Assembly (NCBI GenBank): GCA_905250075.1
Contig: CAJNOP010000013.1
Span: 2,462,188-2,526,187, forward strand
Direction of reading: 5' to 3'
Source of the DNA: Rotaria sp. Silwood1
Taxonomy: Eukaryota > Rotifera > Eurotatoria > Philodinida > Philodinidae
Length of the DNA stretch: 64,000 nucleotides
How positions within the stretch are numbered: position 1 is the stretch's first letter; each line of letters starts with the position of its first letter. The translations under genes were made by a program, and so were the position numbers. The notes under the pieces were generated by a model, which was not told where the DNA came from, ran no database searches, and saw nothing but the letters and a program-made list of their open reading frames with translations. Positions 37,700 to 51,285 of the stretch are shown here, piece after piece.

Positions 37700-38871
37700 A
37701 AGTTTCCTTTAAATAGTCATCTAGGACAGTTAGCTCATGTCTTCTCACAAAATAATTTATGTTTATGAATACAATAGAAATTATTTTTTTTTAATCTTTA
37801 TGTATTATTAGTGTATAACAGTTCTTTTTTGTATATTTGTTTTAATTTCTTATTCGCTTTTTCATTGTTTGTTTATAAGATAATGAATCAAATTTAACAA
37901 GTAAACTTATTCACTCTTTATCCTTTTGTTTTATTATAAAAATGTCCCAAAAATTATGATTACATTTTACATGCATACCAACTCGATTACTAAGCAAGTC
38001 TAGTTTAGTATTTTTTTTTTTGTGTAAAACAGGAGAAGTTTAAGTTTTGTATTCTTAAAGACAACGGTTGAGAAGTGCCACTTTAGAAACTACCGCTTCT
38101 ATCTGTAAATTCAAGCCAATGTACAAGAAGCGTTACAAATTATTGCATAAAATTGGAAAAATACGAAAGATCGGATGAGAGACTCTTTCTATCTAACGGT
38201 GTGGTACACATCTTTGACATGTCAATAGAGGACGCCATGTTCACCACAGCTACAGTAGAATTCGATGAAGGTGGCGATCTCTATTGAGATTTCACCGGTA
38301 CGCAATAGAGTTTCATCATACATTCACCATTAGGTAGAAAAAAATCTTGCTTTGCAAATCTAAAAATATCTAGTTCTAGTGTTAAAATCTTCTAGCTGCA
38401 TTTTTATATTATTGAGAGAAGCAATAGTTTTTAATAGGTATGTATGAGCGTTAGGTTTTAAGAAAAAAACTTTGGAATGCTTCCCTTTTAAACAAAGAAC
38501 AGTTCTAAAATAGAATTGATCAAGAATAGAGTGAGTACGTATGTAAATTGTGATTATCATTTTGTGAGGCATCATGTATTTTGAAGATTAAAGAAGAAAA
38601 AGAGTAGAAATTACTAAGAATAGAATGCAGTGAATCATATCTAAGTATATGTTGTTGTTTTTTCTTTTCGTTTATTTAACTTTCTCATGTGAATCATAGA
38701 TGTATATAAATAGAAAACTTAAGATAACAATAATAAGAAAGAGAAAGAAAAAGAATAAGAAGTCGATCATTCTCACGTTTCATATCATCGATACTATCAA
38801 AAGACAAACTATTTGATAAATACATACATTTTTACACTTTTAGATACAAAATTTGGGTTAAAAAAAAAACA
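37700..38871. other. Spacer between syntrophin and cathepsin L genes
   Basis: 3' flank of syntrophin and promoter of cathepsin L. A short hairpin lies at about 38225-38287 (CAATAGAGGACGCCA mirrored by TGGCGATCTCTATTG). No gene seen. Confidence 0.45.
38703..38713 (+). promoter_or_regulatory. TATA box candidate of cathepsin L
   Basis: TATATAAATAG, a close match to the TATA consensus, 159 bp before the ATG. No other gene starts here. The remaining distance would be 5'UTR, possibly with an intron. Confidence 0.45.
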
Positions 38872-40409
<1,538 letters not shown>

Positions 40410-42699
40410 ACAATTAACTTAACGAACGGTATAATTATGCAATGATTAAATCAACATGAAAGAAAAAAAAAAACAATTTTGTCGTATCATTAAAATGATT
40501 GAAAGTGAATTTTCTCCTCTTGTCTTTTCTCTTGTTTCTAATGTATATGATTGATTATTATATCCTATCTTGTGATTTTTTACTTATAAAACTCTGCTAT
40601 GTTCATTTTGTGTTCTTTGAATTTCTTGTTGTTTGCACAAAGTACACGACTAAGAAAATCCTCGGTTTTGCGTTTTTGTTCTACTCAAGCTTTGTTCTTG
40701 TCTTTGATTTTACGAAAAATAAAAAAGAAATTAGCTTAAATCAAGGTTTTGTATATATTTATAATCAAATTCTGACTGATTGATATAGTTAGAGAATGTA
40801 TTGAATATGCTATTGTTTATTCGATTCTGTTTGTAACGAAAAAGAGACTATTTTGCTTAATTGTGGTTAGTAAAATATATCTTCATCCAACATTAAATTT
40901 CATTCAAGCTTTCGTAGGTCTGGATTCTAACTCTATCGATTGAGAGAAATTCAGAAGTTTCAAAGCGGAGCTACAGCACAAATTAGAACTTGAGTATTAC
41001 AGAAAGAAATGTTTTTTTTCTTATCGATCAGTGCACATAGTAGTTTCTAAATTTGAATGAGTAACACTAATATAGTTATCTTTTTCTTGCAGAGGACGCA
41101 CACGTTAGAAAAAGGAGTAAAATAAATAGTTTCTATTTTCAGTCAAACTCTATCTCAATCCCAAGTCTGAGCTTCAGCGAGTAATCCGTAGTCGTGGTTG
41201 GATTGATTCCGCAGTCTTCCATTAAAAAACCTCGATATATGGTTTTTAATCAAGTTTGCCAAAGTCAATTGTCATCTCAATTAATGAATCTATATTTATT
41301 TATATATGTACTGTTGATTGTGCAATCAAAGCACCAAACACCCATCATACCGATAATAGAACTCTATCAGTGTGTCGATTAAAAGGTTGCCAAACATCAA
41401 CAGCCTTCTCGCTAGTTATAAGCACTACATAAAACGAGACAACCCTATTAGATATGTGAAAAGAGAATTAGCCGTGAAAACACCTACCCACAAAGTCTAG
41501 TGGGAATGATGTTGAAGAAAAGGAAAAAATGAAATGTACTTTAACAAGGAGAATGTGAATCTAGTCAATTGTACTTAGCACATTGTTATGACATCATCTT
41601 CACATATCCATGTTAATTTTGCAACAATGTGCGGTTACATATATCTTATATTACTATGAATGCCATTCACGTTTGCCGATTTTCGAAATGTCGTTGAGAA
41701 GGCTAATGATTGCACGTGGACTGGTTATCGTTTTTTTTTAGTTGATGTAACGGAACTCTCCCTGAGCAATGAGATTGGATTTAATTCTTTAAAAGCATTC
41801 ATCAAAAATAGTTCAAGAATCTATATGTGAGTATGAGTGTGGGCTGCGAGTGGTGTGGATGTGGATTTTGGTGTTAATAGAATGCTGATAGTCATTCCCA
41901 AACTAAAACCCACGCTCACACCTTATTCAATTCAGTTATTTAATCACGACGAATTGTACTGTCCAGTGTTCTGTCGATGAGTGAACAAACTGTTGAGAAT
42001 ATTGTTATCAAAATGACATTCATATTTAGCCAATTGCCTAACAAAATAGAAAAAAAAGCTTTTATATTCAAATAAAATCATATTTTGTTATAGGTGACAC
42101 AGACTCCACGTCTATCGTTTCGTAAAAGTATAAAATACACTCGAAATACATTTTAGTTCAATATCAATTGACGGTTTTATTATGCGAACTGTATGATTTG
42201 TTTCATTTGGATCGATTTTCTAGGAAAATTTGTAAAGGATACTTATCATCATATTGTAAACATATGATTTACATATATAGGTAGAGATGTAGATATAAAT
42301 GTGTACATTGTACATATAATAGGGTATTAATCAAAGAATCGACTTCGATAAAGGTTTTCGTCAACAGCTAATAGTACAGCAATATCATTTTCATTGAGAA
42401 GCATATTTAATATCTATAGAAACGAAATGGAAACCATATTTACAGCTGACAAATGATCAGTTTGAAGCCATTTTTTTTCTTTCCTTAGGATCATGATAAA
42501 TATTTTTAATGTTTGACTCGAATAGATTTGTTAGAACAACAATCATCATGTTTACAAAATAAAAACAAAAACATAAAAACAACGAATCTTTTTTTACTGA
42601 TAAATCTGTTTGTGATCTGGATTTTGCTGATAGTTTGAGGGAATTAAAGTAAGTAAAATCAAGTTGCTGCGTTAACTGTGTGTTGAGCTGCTGTTGTTA
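40410..42699. other. Intergenic region with one telomere-like cassette
   Basis: About 2.3 kb without recognisable genes. It marks the start of the repeat-rich half. A TGTGG-rich tract and a mirrored C-rich tract at 41831-41922 are listed separately. Confidence 0.5.
41831..41922. repeat. Telomere-like foldback cassette 1
   Basis: The G-strand tract (41831-41870: GTATGAGTGTGGGCTGCGAG and a following TGTGGATGTGG) is followed about 35 bp later by a C-strand tract (ACCCACGCTCACACC, 41908-41922). Degenerate TGTGGG-type units in inverted orientation. Confidence 0.6.
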
Positions 42700-43710
42700 T
42701 TACGCAGGATTTGAACCACCTTTACCCGATGTATTGTTACGTCCAGTTTGTGTCGTTGTTTTTGTATTAGCTTGGGGAGAAAAATAGAGAAAAAAAAATG
42801 AGATAATGAGCTTCAAATGGTAAGTGAATGCTAACTTGTTCAACAACACTCGTCTAGACAAGATATTTAACTTAGCTGAAAAGGACAAAAGAGCCTTATA
42901 TCAGTTTTCTCAGGTCCAATTCATTTTCTTTCAAAAAGAATAAAGCTATCTTTTTAGAGAACAAGAATTCTAAAAAACTGATGAATTCAGTTACACTCAT
43001 ACTCATTTCTGTTAAACAAACCTGCTGAACTTGGGATTTGGTCACGTCTTGGTGGTTCTGGTTAACGAAAAAAAAAAGAAGAGTTTTATTTGTGAATGAA
43101 ATTCATACACATGCACACAGACGTTTTGCTTATCCAGTACTTGTGGCACCACTAGCTCCACTCATTGTTGGTGTAGTTGAAGATACTGATCGACCATGTC
43201 TGAATCTGATGATGCTGTATCCAATGTTGAAGAGCTTGTTGCAGAGCCATCACTAAAACCACCTTTTGCTTGACCAGATGTTGATGAGGGTCCAGATTTG
43301 TACAACGATTGAAGGCGTGCTAAGACTACACGAAAGGTTTTGGTTGGCAACAGACGATAAAATGAAGACATGATTGACGGATTTGTTGTTGAAAATTAAG
43401 GACACGTTTTTGGTTTTATCTTAGACGAGAAAAGAAAGAAGGCAATTAATGATAAAGATCATAAAGTCTATATTCTTCCAGGGTAAAACAAACATAAAAA
43501 CATAGAAAAAGTAAGGCTTTACTAATTTTGTTGAAACACTGATGAAACAAAACAAAATATACAATGAAAACATTTTAATGCAAGAAACAATAAAGGTGAT
43601 GATCCAAACATTTCGCACCATCAATTGACTAAATTGTTACCTTCCGTTAATGAATGAACAATTTCATCTCCTTGATGATCAAACATTTTTGTTAGTAGTA
43701 AGTCCGACAT
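42700..43710 (-). CDS. Possible small 5-exon gene, unknown function
   Basis: A minus-strand chain gives exactly 285 nt with every junction in frame: 43710-43641, 43325-43263, 43185-43141, 43057-43022 and 42770-42700, 94 aa. It starts MSDLLLTKMFDHQGDEIVHS, continues into an amphipathic stretch (LTEVLARLQSLYKSG), and ends in a Ser/Thr/Gly/Asn-rich tail (TQTGRNNTSGKGGSNPA). The third junction removes an 89-nt segment that is itself open and would instead give a Ser-rich extension ending at a stop 44 codons later, so retention of that intron could make a second isoform. The introns are short and the splice sites reasonable, but the exons are small and no family is recognised, so the model is tentative. 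Confidence 0.4.
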
Positions 43711-44186
43711 TCGTTAAAGATCTCTGATACAAACTGACATCCTTCTTTCTCTTACAAAGTTTCGACAGTGCTGCCTCTCTCTGGCCGTCTCCGTTTTTCT
43801 TAGTGTAACTTTTTACAATGACTTCTCAAAGTTGTCGTCATCTTTTCATGTAAGAAAACATGGATAGATATTGACAGAGGGCAGAAAGTTCTCCTAGATA
43901 CCGGAAATTCTGTTTAAAAGTTTTCTTCTATGAGGTGTATCCTTCGATCTGCATAAGCTAACCTAAAACATCTATCCATACAGGTCGTGTGAACTCAAAG
44001 GCTACTCTAATTTTTCCCGATCTACAAGAGAAAAGTAAACCGATCACACTAAATCTCCCTTGCCTATTGAGCGTGTTGATGAACAATAAAATAGTGTGAT
44101 CTGCAGAGTCTCTCATTGCAGAAAGAACGAGAATGAGAAATAAAATAATGGGACAGGTAAGGAGAAAACAAGAATCGATGAATACA

Positions 44187-44677
44187 TATGTAAAAGAAAA
44201 GTAGGCAAAAACCAACTCTGAAGTACTTTCAAAAGTAGATTTTGAACAGAAAAAGTATTTATAAGTGAAAGCCTTTTAAGAATTTTTCATACTTTTTGAC
44301 TAGAAAGTGCTATTAAGTACTACTGAAAGTGCGGAAAAGTACTCAAATCCTTTAGGAAAAGTGAAAAAAAATGAACAAAATTTAATTTATTTTTCCTTAT
44401 TCACATTAAAAGTACTTAATCGTCTCGTCTTAAATAAAAAACATTATTAAGTACTTTTAATATGAATAAAAAATAAAGTAAATTTTGTTAATTTTTTCCA
44501 CTTTTCTAAGTGGATTAAAGTACTTTTCCATACTTTCAGTAGCACTTAATAGTACTTTCTAGTCAAAGAGTATGACAAATTCTTAAAAGGTTTTCACTTA
44601 TAAGTACTTTTTCTTGTTCAAAGTCTTACTTTTGAAAGCACTTAATAGTTAGGTTTTGCTTAATTTTCTTTTACATG
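44187..44677. mobile_element. Foldback MITE, copy 2 (full length)
   Basis: About 490 bp of nearly symmetrical sequence. The left end TGTAAAAGAAAAGTAGGC is mirrored at the right end, whose reverse complement reads TGTAAAAGAAAATTAAGC. Inside, TTCAAAAGTAGATTTTGAAC and TATTTATAAGTGAAA on the left have counterparts on the right, and a central block of TTAAGTACTTTTAAT motifs forms the turn near 44425. It shares its whole right half with the element at 10.1-10.5 kb. No coding capacity. Confidence 0.85.
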
Positions 44678-45690
44678 GATGTTCATTGATTTAGATGGTG
44701 AAGAAAGAGGGTACAACTACTGAAAGACGGAAAGATCAACGAGTGCTCAAATATGGATGAAGATGCACAATATATGAAAAAGAGAAAAAGAACAGAAGGA
44801 GAACGAATCATAGTGTCATGGAAAACTATAGTGTCCCTCTACCGGGGTGTGACATAAGTGATTACAGAAAATCAAAGAGAAAACCGTCGAAATAAACTGC
44901 ATACACTTGCACATGCATACACGAAATTTCAATTACATATATGCTGCATGCTTCTTTTGAGCAAATGACGATGATGGTACTAGTCACTGACAACTCATTA
45001 GATTTGTCTCTGATCAGCACAAAGAGACATTTTGTCAATTGAAAAAGTTTTGCATATTTATTTCTCAACCAGTAAGAAGCATTGCGACCTGCCCACGTAA
45101 CGGTCCACCTATTTCGGCAAAGTCAGAAAAATGCGAAATTCATGCTTTCATTAGATAACTTTCACGTGGTCAAAAGTATGATGTGAGACGTTTTCTTAAT
45201 TATTCTTTCAGAGATGTTATCAATTTATTCATTTCCGGGAAACTACAATTAACCTTCTGTAGAAATAAACGTTGATGAAAATATGCCGATTTTTAAAAAC
45301 GTTATTCCGTCACGACAATTTTTTCTACATCTGAGACGAGGCTATCATATATTTTGAATTGTTTTTTTTTTCTATGTATAGCTCGCCATCTCAGCTACAA
45401 CTTTTCTATAGAAAATTTGTTAATCACATGTGTAGATGATCTAAAATTTTTAGTTCTTCATACAGCACTGAAACCCAGAGTCCATTTTGGGTTATTCCGT
45501 CTCGGGTATGTATTTTAGTCATAAAAATGTAAAAGAAAGACAAGAACTAGTGAAACTTTTATGCTGTGTATTGCAGCCCGACTTATATATGTTTTCAAAA
45601 AATCAGCCCTATTAGAGTTCAATCTGTTGATCTATTCCAAAGATAAAGTGAAAAAAAACATTATTCCGTCACGCTTGGACAAGTCGATTA

Positions 45691-45872
45691 GGTGTGGGTG
45701 TAGGTTTGGATGCGAGATGTGAGTCTTATCATTTCGGTCTACACGCACACACAATAGCCACTCTACATCCGCAGCCACTCCACACACACTTACACCCACG
45801 CAGCCACACCTGCATCCACTCATTCACACTCACACTCACACCCCACACACGCACACCCACACTCAACCCAAC
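45691..45872. repeat. Telomere-like foldback cassette 2
   Basis: A short G-strand tract (GGTGTGGGTGTAGG at 45691) is followed by about 130 bp of C-strand units (45742-45872: many CACACCC, CCACTC, CACTCACAC variants). Reading frames across it are artefacts of the repeat. Confidence 0.7.
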
Positions 45873-45942
45873 AACATTCATATATCCTATTTTACTTATC
45901 CGGTCTGAGTACTGTTTCTTCTTAAAAATTTCAAAACAAATG

Positions 45943-46863
45943 CTATAGTTTTTTTGCAAAAGCTGTTAGAGATTCGACTCCTTGTCTTTTTCCTTCTTCC
46001 TCTACAATTTTCGCCCATTTCTGTGCTGTTACTGTTAACCGCAATTTTTCATAGTTCGACGGATAAGCCGCTATATTGCTTTGAATTCGAGTTATCTTGA
46101 ATCCGGCAGCTTGAATCATATTTCCTAAAAGTAGTTCTGTCCACGTGTACATATGATTGTTCAAGTCATGCTTTTTATGAGACCATTTCTGTAGTTTCGA
46201 ATAATTTGATACCGACTGACGTCCTTCATTTTTCACTTGAATTTCTAGGATTGAACCAGAACGCATTTTCGAATATAATTGTCTCAAAAGTATTATCGGA
46301 GCTTCGACATGTTCCAATACAGAAATTGAATACGCATAATGAATTGAATTGTTCGGTAATTCAGCAACACAACGAAATGTTGCTAAGTTGTATGTCTTTG
46401 CAGCGTGTTCTCTTGCATGAGAGTTGATTTCGACACAAAATTTCGTCGCACACTTTACCGTATTTAATACAGCACCCGCTGAACATCCGATTTCTAGCAC
46501 AGTATATTCCGGTTTTATACGACCCCATCGTGTTGGATCAGAATGAGCGGCTTGAAACATTTGATGTCGTTTTTGCCATTTGAAATAGTCAGCATCATAA
46601 TACTCTTCATATGGAGACTTGGAACCACACAAATCATTTTTTATTTCAATTTGTGCTCGTGAGCCATTGTACACAACAAACCAATCGCTAAACGTCGATG
46701 ACCAATATTTAAAATTAGTTTTATTATTACATCGAAGAACCAATATAATATAAGTAACAGTCAGTAGTGAGGAAACAAATATTATTGACCACTTCATAGA
46801 ATACTTCTTCAGGGTGTGGATGTGGATATTCGTGCGGTTGAAGAAATGGTTCATACTCATATC
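45943..46863 (-). CDS. Membrane-anchored class I SAM-dependent methyltransferase
   Basis: Single-exon frame of 306 codons from ATG 46863 (a later ATG at 46797 gives 284 aa starting MKWSIIF). A hydrophobic segment directly after that second Met (SIIFVSSLLTVTYIILVL) predicts a signal anchor with the rest in the lumen or outside. The globular part has motif I of Rossmann methyltransferases (YTVLEIGCSAGAVL), an acidic residue after strand beta-2 (FCVEINSHAREHA), a motif IV-like segment (AYSISVLEHVEAP) and a C-terminal YTWTELLLGNMIQAAGF, typical of Methyltransf_11/23-type enzymes. The substrate is unknown. The absence of introns contrasts with the conserved genes around it, and the YTW...LL..AGF tail is common in bacterial enzymes, so horizontal acquisition is possible but unproven. 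The 5' end overlaps a short TGTGGATGTGG tract. Confidence 0.75.
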   Translation of the reverse strand, partial: DMSMNHFFNRTNIHIHTLKKYSMKWSIIFVSSLLTVTYIILVLRCNNKTNFKYWSSTFSDWFVVYNGSRAQIEIKNDLCGSKSPYEEYYDADYFKWQKRHQMFQAAHSDPTRWGRIKPEYTVLEIGCSAGAVLNTVKCATKFCVEINSHAREHAAKTYNLATFRCVAELPNNSIHYAYSISVLEHVEAPIILLRQLYSKMRSGSILEIQVKNEGRQSVSNYSKLQKWSHKKHDLNNHMYTWTELLLGNMIQAAGFKITRIQSNIAAYPSNYEKLRLTVTAQKWAKIVEEEGKRQGVESLTAFAKKL

Positions 46864-48199
46864 CAACACCTAATTAAACATGAACATTTGAATCGAATGG
46901 TCGATTATGGTCAAACAGTTGACGATTATATAGCATAACTGTTAACTATCAGGAAAAATTGTAATCTCAAACTAAAATAAAGTTCGCTCGAATTCAGATT
47001 TAAGAAGGTAAAATAATTCAAAATGGTCACCTTGATTGTTGTCTTTGTCTTTGAAAAAAATACAACTACTTGATGAATGAAAACAGAAGGTGAACTGCAT
47101 TTTTTCTTTTTTCATCTCAGCGAAAAAGTCGAGTCCTTCAAAGAACAGTACAACCAGTGAATGTTTGATTTGCATGTACACAAATTCGAACAGTAAAAAT
47201 AACGGAGCATTAATGTTAAATCACTTGAAGCTTTGCTATTATTTGCATAGAATAGTGCAATTATAAAATGGAGAATGATGTGTTTTGTTTAGTTGCTCTC
47301 TTACTTCCAGAAAACATCTCATAACTAATATTCGGATGGAGCATGAATAATCATACTGCTGCATTCTTAACCCTTTTACTGGTGAGGATGTTTGCGACAT
47401 GGTTATGAATAATTCGAAACATCAATATTTATCTACATTTCGATGTATATATACTCTCAATGTTTTGATCAAGTTCCTTTTCACATGGATGCTACTATTT
47501 TTTGAAAAACTTTCAACTAACATTTTTCTTATTTTGCTTGAATTCCAGTGACTATCGTGATTCTTCTCAATTTGATGCAGGTACTACATATCATGCGGGC
47601 GATGTGAATGCTCATAAACAGAATAATCACACCGGTTTCGACATTCTACCTAAACGTCCTCCATTTCTAGTGATCGGTCTCGGTTTTCATTTAATATCGA
47701 TGATGAACAGCGATATCACGTTTGATTGCAAGAAAACTATTGAATCATAATCCTTCTGGTCTGTTTGTCTTCAACGTAGTCAGAGTAAACCATATAGAAA
47801 GAAAAAAAATTCTTTGTGCCTATCGATTTCTTCCATTTCTTCAAGCTACACATACTGTAAAATATTCGATATGATTCACTTGTTTCGACAAAATCAAGAT
47901 GAAGACAATTATATCATCGGAAAATATTCGCAAGAGACGTATCATTAATGTAAGTATTTTTTGACTATCTTAATATTTATCTGAATGCAATACACTGTTT
48001 TCTCAGTTTTTGACCAGTTTTAATACTTTCGAAATTGTGAAGCGAAGACTGATATGGATAAGACAGAATGACCTTTTTTTATCATGCAAATTATTAGAAA
48101 AAAAATGCGCGAAAGAAATTATAAAATAAATGGACAGAAAAAAATGTTAATCGTATGTTGTATTTCTATCATCAAGCTTAAAAGTAAAAGCACGCATAT

Positions 48200-48570
48200 A
48201 CCCAGAGAAAAATTTTAGTGATTTAATCCGAATTACTTTGCGCTAAAATCAAAATTAAAATCGATTGGAAGTCTTCGATCATAATCGACTATGATTGAAT
48301 CAAAACTTAATTCTACTGCTTGTACAGCGAAAATTTTACTGATTAAAATCTGATAATTCTGCAGCATAATCGAAATTATCCATCTGATTGTGATTATGAT
48401 TCTGCTACAGAATAATCAGATTTTAATCAGTAAAATTTTCGCTGTACAAGCAGTAGAACCAGGTTTTGCTTCAATCATAGTCGATTATAATCGAAGATTT
48501 CCAATCGATTTTAGTTTTGATTTTGGTGCAAAATAATTCGGATTAAATTATTAAAACTTTCCACTGAGTA
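48200..48570. mobile_element. Palindromic foldback element, about 370 bp
   Basis: Almost perfect inverted repeat. The left end TACCCAGAGAAAAATTTTAG is matched by the reverse complement of the right end, TACTCAGTGGAAAGTTTTAA. Inner blocks mirror too: CTACTGCTTGTACAGCGAAA (about 48316) against TTTCGCTGTACAAGCAGTAG (about 48438), and AATCGATTGGAAGTCTTCGA against its reverse counterpart at 48495-48515. The central loop is about 30 bp near 48385. The arms are about 165 bp each. High arm identity suggests recent insertion or gene conversion between arms. No coding capacity. Confidence 0.85.
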
Positions 48571-50795
48571 CGTGTACAAGCTAGGAATCGACAAAGTTGA
48601 CTTTATTTGGCATCGAAATAGTATCGCAATCGGCAATATGAAATATTTTTGGGATCAGAATCAGAATCATCAGTTCCGATTTCAATTTGGAACGGCTTAT
48701 TCCGTGATTAACAAATAATTATAAGCTATTCACGCTAGCCTTTGAATTAAACATATTTTTGATGCTAAACAGAGTTGGAAGTGTCTTCTTTTCCTGTTTA
48801 TCAAATGTTTGTTTATATGTTTCTAAATCACTAGCTCTCCTGTTTGTTAAGATGCAGAGAAAAAAGTGCATAATCTTTTATGAAAATATTGGCAGTTCCA
48901 ACATTTTTCACTGTCGAAGTCGAATCGTGTCGGAATCGCCTCTTCTTAGTGCATGTTTCGAAACAAGTGGGTGAATGACTAGAATAAATAATATAGTGAG
49001 GGCAATGAACGAAAAACTTCAGGTGTTGAAAATCAAAGAAGTGATAAAAAGAACTAAAGCAGTAGAGAAACGAAGGAATAAAACGAATGTCGAGCGTAAC
49101 CATCTGTGGAACGAAATAAAGAATAAAAAGAAATAACAGTCACAGTTTGTGAACGGAATAAACCGCGGATTACGTGTAAAACGACAGAACGGCCCCGTGA
49201 GTCTGTAAACCCGTGACAAATCTAACCTGGGCATCTGTTACGGGTCGGGTTGACGGGTTGTCTGGGTCGGGTCAAAATGGGTCAACCCGTGAACATCTCT
49301 GGTCTACATTTAGACGTTATAATCTGCTATGTTGTGGTATTGCGATGATTACTTCGAACTAACAATGTCATGGCTTCGCAGTAACACTATGAGGTTAGTG
49401 CTGCTGACAAAGTACTGTTCAAGTCTTCTGCTACACTTTCTATAAACAGTGTTTTACGAGGCTTTTGATTTAGATGTACATTTTAATTTAAATCTGTATG
49501 TGAGCAAAGTCAACCTAAACGAGGCATGACACTTTTCGACTTGATTTTGATTCTTTATAAGGAGTATTTTATGAACAAGTTCTCTTGTTATGAACATATG
49601 ATAACAAAATCGGTTCTTTCAGTTCCCAAATAATCAAATCCGGTTAACGAAGTAGCTAATAAATTAAAACATAATTAGCATATACCTCCCTAATCTTATG
49701 GTGCAACAGTCCAAGAATTTCAGCATAGAGTCCCTATCACAAGCTACATCTAGAATGGAATTTCCAGCAACTGCTGACTCTAAGAAACGGCTTCAACAAA
49801 ATCAGTGCTCCACAGATATATACATGTCTTAAAATGACACTTTTTATTTTACTATCATCTTGAAATCCTCGAGAGTGATTTTACCATGTATAATGATTTT
49901 CCGAACTTGTTATTCAGTTAATAGAGGACTTTTCATTTCTATATTCGTACTCATTCAAGTTGCTAACAAGGAATAAATCCAGTCTTGTGAAGAACTTGAG
50001 CACTTTCAAAAAAGACTTTGCATAGATATTTTCTTGAACGAAAAGTTCATCACAAAAAGTACTATTTGTTTTTCAAACCAAACTGTTTGGACCTATCGTA
50101 TTTGAACATCGAAATGAGCGCAATGAAAACCCTAGTTCTTTTCTTTGTATCACATCGCACTATCAGTAGTTATTCAATAATAGCTCGGCGGAATAAATAT
50201 CATAGTACTGAGTTTTTCAGAGCACCCGGAGTCACTCAACATATATTTTGTGTACCGAAAGTAGCTAAAACGAAGTATCGCGTCCAGAAATATATACAGC
50301 CTTATTCAAATCCAACATTTTATGATATGATATAGAACAACGTTAGAATGTATGCAATTTATCGTGTACTCGAAAACTTCTTTTCTTTTCAAATCAAATA
50401 ATACGTATTTTTTAATTCGACTGAAATGTCTTTGAAGTAAATCCAAGGTTTTTGTTGCACATGACTTGTAGTTTTATTCTCTTAATGAAAGATACATTGA
50501 GTAAAAGAGAAATTTCTATGTGACTTGAAAAGGAGGACACTATTGCATAGTTCTGATAAAAGTACTGAAACATTCAAAAGCAGTCACCCAATACTTTACG
50601 TTTAAGTTGACTTTAACTTCAATCATGTATTTAATATTCTTATTGGTCAAGCTTGCATATTTTATTGAACAAAAAAGCTACCTTTCTTTGATACAAACAA
50701 AATAACATTAAATAAGTCGACAAAATTAGACATTAGCGTTCGTGTATTATCTCTACAATGGCACTTAGATTAACACCTATATTCCTGAACTCAGC

Positions 50796-50827
50796 CCATA
50801 AACACACTCACATTCACCCACAAATCC
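50796..50827. repeat. Telomere-like C-strand tract
   Basis: CCCATAAACACACTCACATT followed by CACCCACAAATCC: degenerate CCCACA-type units without a visible mirrored partner nearby. Confidence 0.45.
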
Positions 50828-51090
50828 AAAACAGAATCCTTTCAGAAAACTAGTTCGACATCAACGGATTCATCTTATTTTAAATTCACTTACTTCCTGT
50901 GCTGAGAATTCAATGCGATTAAGGTATCTCATTAGAATCAGCAGAAACCTCTGATCAACTATTAAATGGATTCTTCCTTATAATATGAAATCCTAATTGC
51001 ATCGTTCCTTTTTTCTATTTTTTGGCAATTAGTCACACGAAAATTGTAAAATAAAATCTTACGGATAATTTATATATGCTAATTAAACGT

Positions 51091-51194
51091 GCTGTGATGG
51101 CCGAGTGGTTAAGGCGTCTGACTAGAATCATGAAGTGGAAGTGACTAGTAATCAGATGGGTTCTCCCGCGTAGGTTCGAATCCTACTCGCAGCG
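51091..51194 (+). tRNA. trnS-AGA: tRNA-Ser(AGA) with 23-nt intron, copy 1
   Basis: Class II tRNA with acceptor stem GCTGTGA/TCGCAGC (one G-U pair), discriminator G, D-arm TGGCCGAGTGGTTAAGGCG (A box), anticodon stem TCTGA/TCAGA, a variable arm with stem GGG/CCC, and the B box GGTTCGAATCC. The anticodon loop is CTAGAA, a 23-nt intron, then A; removing the intron yields the normal loop CT-AGA-AA, giving anticodon AGA (IGA after editing). The intron sits one base 3' of the anticodon, the canonical nuclear position. A T-rich Pol III terminator follows. Confidence 0.95.
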
Positions 51195-51285
51195 TTTATT
51201 TCTTTTTTATTCATTTTTAATGTTTAGTCATATCGAAGCGATGAAATCGAATATTTCCGAAACTTAAAATGCATTTAGTAACCGT

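Larger units (their letters stand above)
43711..45942. other. Intergenic region with foldback MITE and telomere-like tract
   Basis: No gene recognised. It contains foldback MITE copy 2 (44.19-44.68 kb) and telomere-like cassette 2 (45.69-45.87 kb). The 13-mer TTATTCCGTCACG occurs at 45302 and 45661, and with one change at 45492. Confidence 0.5.
46864..51090. other. Intergenic region, repeats and no confirmed gene
   Basis: About 4.2 kb. A short frame at 47549-47750 (begins DYRDSSQFDAGTTYHAGD after a plausible splice acceptor) could be an isolated exon or relic. A palindromic element lies at 48200-48570. Near 49230-49300 a GGGTCGGGTTGACGGG-type G-rich stretch occurs. A C-strand telomere-like tract is at 50796-50827. 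Confidence 0.45.

Noticed and set aside
45632..45959. Cys/Gly/Val- or His/Thr-rich reading frames
   Set aside because: They are translations of the telomere-like CCCACA/TGTGGG repeat, open only because the repeat lacks stops.
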